Source: Anthonomus grandis grandis
Lineage: Eukaryota > Arthropoda > Insecta > Coleoptera > Curculionidae
Length of the DNA stretch: 64,000 bases
Assembly (NCBI RefSeq): GCF_022605725.1
Contig: NC_065553.1
Coordinates: 1,612,001-1,676,000, forward strand
Direction: 5' to 3'
Shown here: positions 58,540 to 64,000 of the stretch, in pieces
How positions within the stretch are numbered: position 1 is the first letter of the stretch
How the letters are laid out: each line of letters opens with the position of its first letter
Made by a program: the position numbers and the translations under genes
Notes under the pieces: generated by a model
What the model was told of the DNA's origin: nothing
What the model saw: only the letters and a program-made list of their open reading frames with translations
Databases searched by the model: none

Positions 58540-59170
58540 CTTTGTTGTCCCCTCAGTTGCATTAGTAACTGTGTCTGAAGATTGTACTTTTAAATAATTT
58601 AATTCCATCTCTTTTAAGTCCATAATTCTGTAAGATACTGCAAGCCTTCACAAGATCGTTAATGAATTCGGATTGTACCAATATGGAAGAATGGCAATTA
58701 CGCTATTTATTTGACACCAAAAGCACATTCTACCATATGTCTGCATTATGAGAGGCCATTTTAAACACCCTTTTACATAGAGTAAGATTACTAGATAGAT
58801 GGGAGCAAAAAATTTGATGATATTTTAGAGGCTTCATCTCAAACCAATTCAAGACGTCTGAGTATATTTTTTCAAATTCAAACTACTATCTCGGAATTTT
58901 GTAGTCTCCTTCCTTACATCACACAATTTTTGCTACCAAATTTCCGTCGGCTACAGTCATCAATACCACTGAAACATATTATTTGTAACTGAAATAATTA
59001 GATCCACTATTATGTGGATTTACACAACGTATACGTTTGCCATCAATAGCTCCAACACAATTTGGGAAATCAGTTTTCATATAAAATTTGTCGGTAATAT
59101 CCAGACATATTTCTGCAGTGAGTTCTGGCATTTCTATATCCTTTCTTGTTCTCTCCGTGTAGGCTTTTTC
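58540..59170 (-). pseudogene. HARBI1-like transposase relic
   Basis: The minus strand reads MPELTAEICLDITDKFYMKT, then DFPNCVGAIDGKRIRCVNPH (first catalytic Asp), SGSNYFSYK, VSVVLMTVADGNLVAKIV, KMASHNADIW followed by a stop where 'VECAFGxL' is expected, then VQSEFINDLVKACSIL and YGLKRDGIKL. It is a second, unrelated and dead PIF/Harbinger transposase. Confidence 0.75.
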
Positions 59171-60250
59171 CAAATCTTTCCATGCTGTTCTATCCTTTAA
59201 AAGTCCGGATTCAATTCCTTTCTGCAATATTTTGCATATTGTCTCGCCATCCTCTCTGGTGTCTACTGATGCTCCTTTTGAGCGCCAAGAATATGATTAG
59301 CCCATCTCCATTCAAGTTATGCCACAAGCCTTAGTACATACGTCACCTGTTCTACGAATTTCTTCGTTGCAAACTTTATCCCTTAAATTGTTTTTTATTA
59401 TGGCTCTCTCCATTGCTCGTTATGAGGTTTGCAACCTAACCCAAATTTGTGGGTAATGACCGCAATATCGTCGGCAAATCGTAAATAGTTTAGAAGCACT
59501 CCATCAATATTAATCCCGTGTTCTTTTCAGTCAAGTGTTTTGAAGGCATCCTCCAAGGCAAAGGTAAATGGTTTTGGTAAAATGGTGCCTTATTTTTTTC
59601 TATTGAAATCTTGTCATTTTTTAAATCATCATTTATTTTCACATGAATGGAAGCGTTATTATATATGTTTGATAAGGCATGGTATCTAGAATCGACCGTT
59701 GCATTGCCTAGGGATTCCAGAACTGCCTAACAGAATCAAAAGCCCTGGTAGTCGATAAATGCTTAGTGGAATGCTATTATACTCTGTGACGTTTTGATTA
59801 GTGAAAATAAGCTGATAGCTCGATAAATATCTATGTTGTCTCTGTACCCTTTATTATATATTAGCATATATTAGACTTCTGCATTTTGTCATTTAGTTGG
59901 GATTTTTTGTTCTAGTAAACATTCATTAATCGCGTCTCACCTCCTATTTTAATAGTTTTGCTCGTAACTTGATTTTCGCGTGGACTTTTTCTTTTTTCCA
60001 TTTGATGTATCCAATTATTTCATTTGATGTTATGCTGTCTCCAATTCTCCGATATCTATTTTTGGGACTTCTTCAGATCCTACATTTTGTACTGTTTTTC
60101 TCTGATATTGACGGCCCTATAGGCTTTAGAGCAATTTCCTTACGATCGCTAACTATAATAACCTCTTTGCTTTTGCTCTCTAATCTTTTAAGCAAGTCCA
60201 AATAGCTCGGCAAACTTTACATATTAATTTTCCAATTGTATACTGGATAA
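59170..60250 (-). mobile_element. RTE-like LINE 3' region
   Basis: The minus strand reads ISIEKK-type linker, EDAFKTLD, GINIDGVLLNYLRFADDIAV (FADD active site), then scraps ending WRWANHIL and, near 59200, ESGLLKDRTAWKDLEKAYTE, the usual C-terminal end of RTE-type ORFs. It abuts the HARBI1 relic almost in frame. Confidence 0.7.
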
Positions 60251-60259
60251 TATTAAATT

Positions 60260-63200
60260 CAAATTGACTGCAAAGCCATTACTAGTTGACAAATACCTGT
60301 AAATAAATTATTTCAATTATTTTTTTAGAGAGAATTTTTTAAAATCTCTAAACCGAGCGAAAAATAAAGATACAGTAATCAAAATGCAGAAATACATCTA
60401 AGCTGACTCATTACTGCTTTTATTGATTACCATTGGGAAATAAGAGGAAAACATCAGACAATATAGATACCTAAGACGTAAAAAACAATGAAATTTTACG
60501 GCAAGATGAAGAAACTCCTGATAACATTGCTGGCCACTAGAAGCTAGTTAACGTTCCGGTACAAAGAAATTGTCAGCTTTCCAGATGCAATTGTCTAAGT
60601 CGTTAGAAAAATCTAAAAAACCTTTAGAAAAGAACGATGCTGACAATTTGCTTACGAGACCGGACTACAAACAATTAAACGATTAAGAAAAGTTTAAATT
60701 CATACTAATGACGTTACAGTTTTTTCAAAATGTCCATCTCAGATCATCTCCTAGTAGGTTACCATCACGATCATCTTACTGTCAACTCTATCCATCTGAT
60801 CTAACTCTTCATTGCTCAGTCAACAACCTTCAATACCTGGACCTTCTACGATGAAGAGAAGACAACCACAGAGCTATGAAAATACGGCACGGATAGATAT
60901 GAATGGATGATTTAAATAATCCGGCTCATAACTCTTACCATCGTAATCATGATCATAATGTATTGTGGATGCCACATGTAAATGTCACTATTTATAAAAC
61001 ACTATTACCTAAATGTAATTGTTAATAGCTCCTCTGCTGATATGGCCATCCTCATTGTTGTATTTCTTGTTAAAATATCTTCTTTTAATACTAGCAACAA
61101 TTCGTCAAATGATTTTTTAGACATTCGGTAATAATTTAAAAAAATTATCACTGTATTCATTTAATTCGTTTCATACCGATCGGGTATATCTGGTCTTTTA
61201 TATATAAGGTTCTATTGCCTTTTACTAAGCTCTTAAATCATCTATGGCCGAGCAATCGTAACTTTTTAACATGTACGGAACTTCTGCAGGCGGTTCGCTA
61301 TTATTTTTCTAATTTCCTTTCTCTGTTCGTATAGGCATAAGTAATTTAGATAGATCAAGTCTATTACTTTGTATGAAAAATCTGTTAGGTTGAGGATATT
61401 GGCGAAATTATGCACATTTTCTCGTTTTTATATTTTCCTTTCATTAACGTTGATTTATGTATAATTAAATTTTTTATATATAATTTTAGGCTATGGGCAC
61501 TTTTGATAGTAGAAATTTACCAGAATGGGAAAGAAATTGGTAGTTCTTCGGATAAATTGTAATTTTTTAGAACTTCCAGGCAGTTGATGTAGTAATCATT
61601 ATCTGCCAGGAAGTTTATTTATTCTTGAAAACCATTATGCTTGAAAGGTATGATTTTGCATTAAATTTCAATGAAAAAAAAATAGATGTTCAATAAAGTT
61701 GTACATAGAAGTGTCTTCTGAAATTATTCGTTCCAAGCAGTTAAAGCATTTCAAAATAAGAAGAAAATAGAACATCAGAATGCATGAAAGAAGTTGGTAA
61801 TAAAATTTGATTTTCCAGTTTAATCCAAAACACTTTCTTTTTATTTTGAAGAAACTGAACATATAAGACTATGGAAATTGGAAAAATTATGCATAGTTTG
61901 TTTATTTAAAATTAATTTTAAATTTGTATTTTTTTTGCTTACAGATATATTTTTTCTCGATTCAATTAAATTTCCTTTATGAATATTTTAGCTTGTTTAT
62001 AGCTACTTCAAATACTTTTAGCAAAACCATCAATAAAATTACTGGTTGTATGTCAGAACTTTAAATAAATAGTAACCTGGTGATCGTATCCATTTATGTT
62101 ATGCCTAAGAAATTCTTGACACTCATTGAAGGTTTAAGGCGTTAAATTTAAAAATATGTTGCTTTTTATATATTTTTTTAATGTAAATTTTAATTTTTAT
62201 TATTACTTTTTTTACTTTGGCTAAATTACTAGTAAATTTGCTTATTAAATATCAGAAAGGCAAAGAAATATCAACGTCGGGTTTGTATCCATAAAAAATG
62301 TGCCAATTTTTTTAAACATTTGCCTTTTTAAAAACCAAATTTTTTCTAGGATAAAAGATTTGTTGAGCGACGTTTCGATTCTTTATTGGGCCTTCTTCAG
62401 GCTAATAATACAAACTATTATGGTACATGTTTTCCTTCTAGACGTCTTTTTGCGTTATATGCAAATATAGGATTCAAAAGAAAAAAAGAAGAAAATGGTT
62501 TACGTGTAAAAGACGAAAAGCATTATATTTTATAATCATATTTTGAATTTTGTTATTATTAGTCGTTGGGTAATAATAATATGTCCAAAAGGAAAACCAT
62601 ATAGTTTCTGTTTTTAGCCTGAAGAAATTCCAATAAAGGTCGAAACGTCGCTTAACCAATATTAACATCTTTTATTTGCTGTTCCGTATTCTACCTTTCT
62701 TTTAAACCATTGGATTTTTTTTTAGCAATACTAAAGTGTAGGAAAATATTGTTAAATTTCTTGGAAGGAAAATAAATATTTTCACTTAAAATTCTCCAAT
62801 ATACATGCAGAAACTTTTTCTTTTTATTTCTATTAAGCAATAATAAATAACTGAGAGTCATGGCCATTAGAGTTATGCATCGTTTTTTTCTGCTAACTCC
62901 GGTTAGTTTAAATTATTATTTGCGAGCAGTTGAAGAAATGTTAATGTAGAAAACAAACTTAATTGACTTAAAAAATGGGAAAAATAAAAAAGTTTGCCAA
63001 ATTAGTCAAACATTGGCATTTCCTTTAGCTAATTAAAATATTTTTTATATTCAATATTAAAGGGTATAAAAAATAAAAATTGCTGAACTTCTTGGACAAA
63101 AATTAAATCTTACCACTTAAAATTATCTTATCTAAAAGCATTTTTTTTCCTATTTCTTTTAGGAAGTAATAAATAGTTAGCAGTCATCACTAATACAGTT

Positions 63201-63660
63201 TGAAAGATCGTTGCTTTTAAAATTATGCATAGAGATGTCAATTTAATAAAATATTTGGTTTTGTCCAGGGAGTTGAAATAATTTTTTATATTTTTTTTAT
63301 TTATAGTATCAAAATTAATTTTTTTTTAAACTAATTTCTTATACGTTTTTGGCTAATATAAACAAATTTACCAGAAAATCGACACTAGCATTCAAGACGC
63401 CATAGCCACACTATAGGCATTGGTGGTATTGGGAAGGAGGGTTGAATTGTAGACCACATTATCGAAGAGTACCTAGCACTCACGTGTGCAAATCTGAATA
63501 ACATTTATAGTTTACCAAGCGACATTAAGTGTTTCAATTGGCTTATGCCTATTGAATTAATAAGTCACAAATTAAATTATCATCATTTCAGAGATCATGG
63601 AAAAGGTTGTTAAAAAAAACTTCTGGAAATATCCAGATAGTGAGGAAATTTAGAGATAAA
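60260..63660. other. Intronic DNA between LINE relics and the Ig exon
   Basis: No gene is supported. It contains diverged palindromic-core repeats at 61575-61620 and 61715-61760 and the inverted hammerhead-like pair at 62350-62667. The rest is AT-rich. Confidence 0.5.
62350..62667. mobile_element. Small inverted-pair element with hammerhead-like ends
   Basis: The left end (minus strand) reads TAGCCTGAAGAAGGCCC, then AATAAAGAATCGAAACGTCG. The right end (plus strand, from 62616) reads TAGCCTGAAGAAATTCC, then AATAAAGGTCGAAACGTCGC. The two are in inverted orientation about 210 bp apart. Each has CTGAAGA (62400-62394 minus; 62619-62625 plus) and GAAACGTC (62376-62369 minus; 62642-62649 plus), flanked by AGC/GCT pairing as a short stem I. 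Stem II is poor and stem III has no loop, so these are weaker than the 49.5-kb pair. No coding sequence lies between them. Confidence 0.5.
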
Positions 63661-63666
63661 ACTTAC

Positions 63667-63802
63667 CAGCAGGTGTAATATAAAACACACATGGCTCCTT
63701 TTGCATTCCAATCTCGTTCCTTGCCCAACATAAAAGAGTACCATAGTCCTGCTCCGTTATTGGCTTAAATATTGCAGTACTTCTTCCTTTTTCCGTATAA
63801 AC
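63667..63802 (-). CDS. Sidestep-family receptor, exon encoding the end of an Ig domain (5'-most exon in window)
   Basis: The exon lies between an AG acceptor (ttgcag) and a gtaagt donor. It starts in phase 0 and ends in phase 1, giving 45 codons plus one base. The translation begins VYTEKGRSTAIFKP and contains DYGTLLCWARNEIG, the F-strand 'DxGxYxC' signature of a C-terminal immunoglobulin domain in the form typical of sidestep (Side) proteins. It ends in a second Cys-containing strand (CVFYITPAG). Side proteins are neuronal or muscle surface receptors for Beaten-path ligands and act in motor-axon guidance and synaptic matching. That role is family knowledge and was not read from this DNA. The final G joins GG of the next exon to make Gly (PAGKPD), which confirms the splice. 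Upstream Ig domains, signal peptide and promoter lie beyond 64000. The family call is firm; which Side paralogue it is cannot be resolved. Confidence 0.88.
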
Positions 63803-64000
63803 CTGCAATAAAATTTAAAAAAAATATATATTTTAAGAGACTTTAGTACTTCTTAAGAAGATATAAGTCTGCAAAAAAATACTAGGCCTTAGGTAGATTC
63901 TCTCCTAAAAAAATGGAGATTTTCCAGTCATTTGGTTGCATTGGAAAAGTTATAAATCCTGCAGATTCTGCAATATACCTCTCGAAATAGACTTAAATTT

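Overview
This is an AT-rich animal chromosome segment with spliced genes, GT-AG introns and dense, nested transposon relics. The transposon types (irritans-like mariner, jockey/RTE/R4-like LINEs, PIF/Harbinger, Penelope-like elements, Ty3/gypsy) together with a sidestep-family receptor point to an insect, probably a beetle. The species assignment is inference.

The host backbone is one minus-strand gene that enters from the right edge and ends at 18401. I traced seven exons in one compatible reading frame: 63802-63667, 53355-53062, 44775-44461, 37472-37273, 37203-36991, 25422-25117 and 18490-18401. Together they encode 517 residues: the end of an Ig domain, an FnIII domain, a second extracellular module, a transmembrane helix and a cytoplasmic tail with ITIM-like tyrosine motifs and a PDZ-ligand-like C terminus. 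The 5' exons lie outside the window. An intronless gene for a small RIIa (PKA docking/dimerisation) protein sits inside one intron at 47379-47762.

Almost everything else is transposon-derived. From left to right: a mariner relic with long inverted repeats (about 110-1830); a duplicated LINE endonuclease fragment with (TA)n tracts (2000-2650); a 510-bp duplication, one copy of which is split by a 1.68-kb TIR element (3118-6065); a jockey-like LINE (8110-9966); and a three-unit 2.51-kb tandem array (10520-18063). The introns hold LINE and Ty3/gypsy relics (18.7-24.9 kb), a Penelope-like element split by a LINE and by a complete-looking Harbinger element (29.7-36.85 kb), a DD41D mariner nested inside an irritans-type mariner (40.95-44.3 kb), and further LINE, HARBI1 and gypsy relics up to 60.2 kb.

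Two recurring structures stand out. The first is a short dispersed repeat with a near-palindromic 33-bp core; it recurs across the window and builds the tandem array. The second is a set of hammerhead-ribozyme-like motifs. One lies at the 3' end of the Penelope-like element, and others lie in inverted pairs inside three small palindromic elements. The best preserved pair, at 49433-49784, has near-identical arms and a 12-bp target-site duplication.
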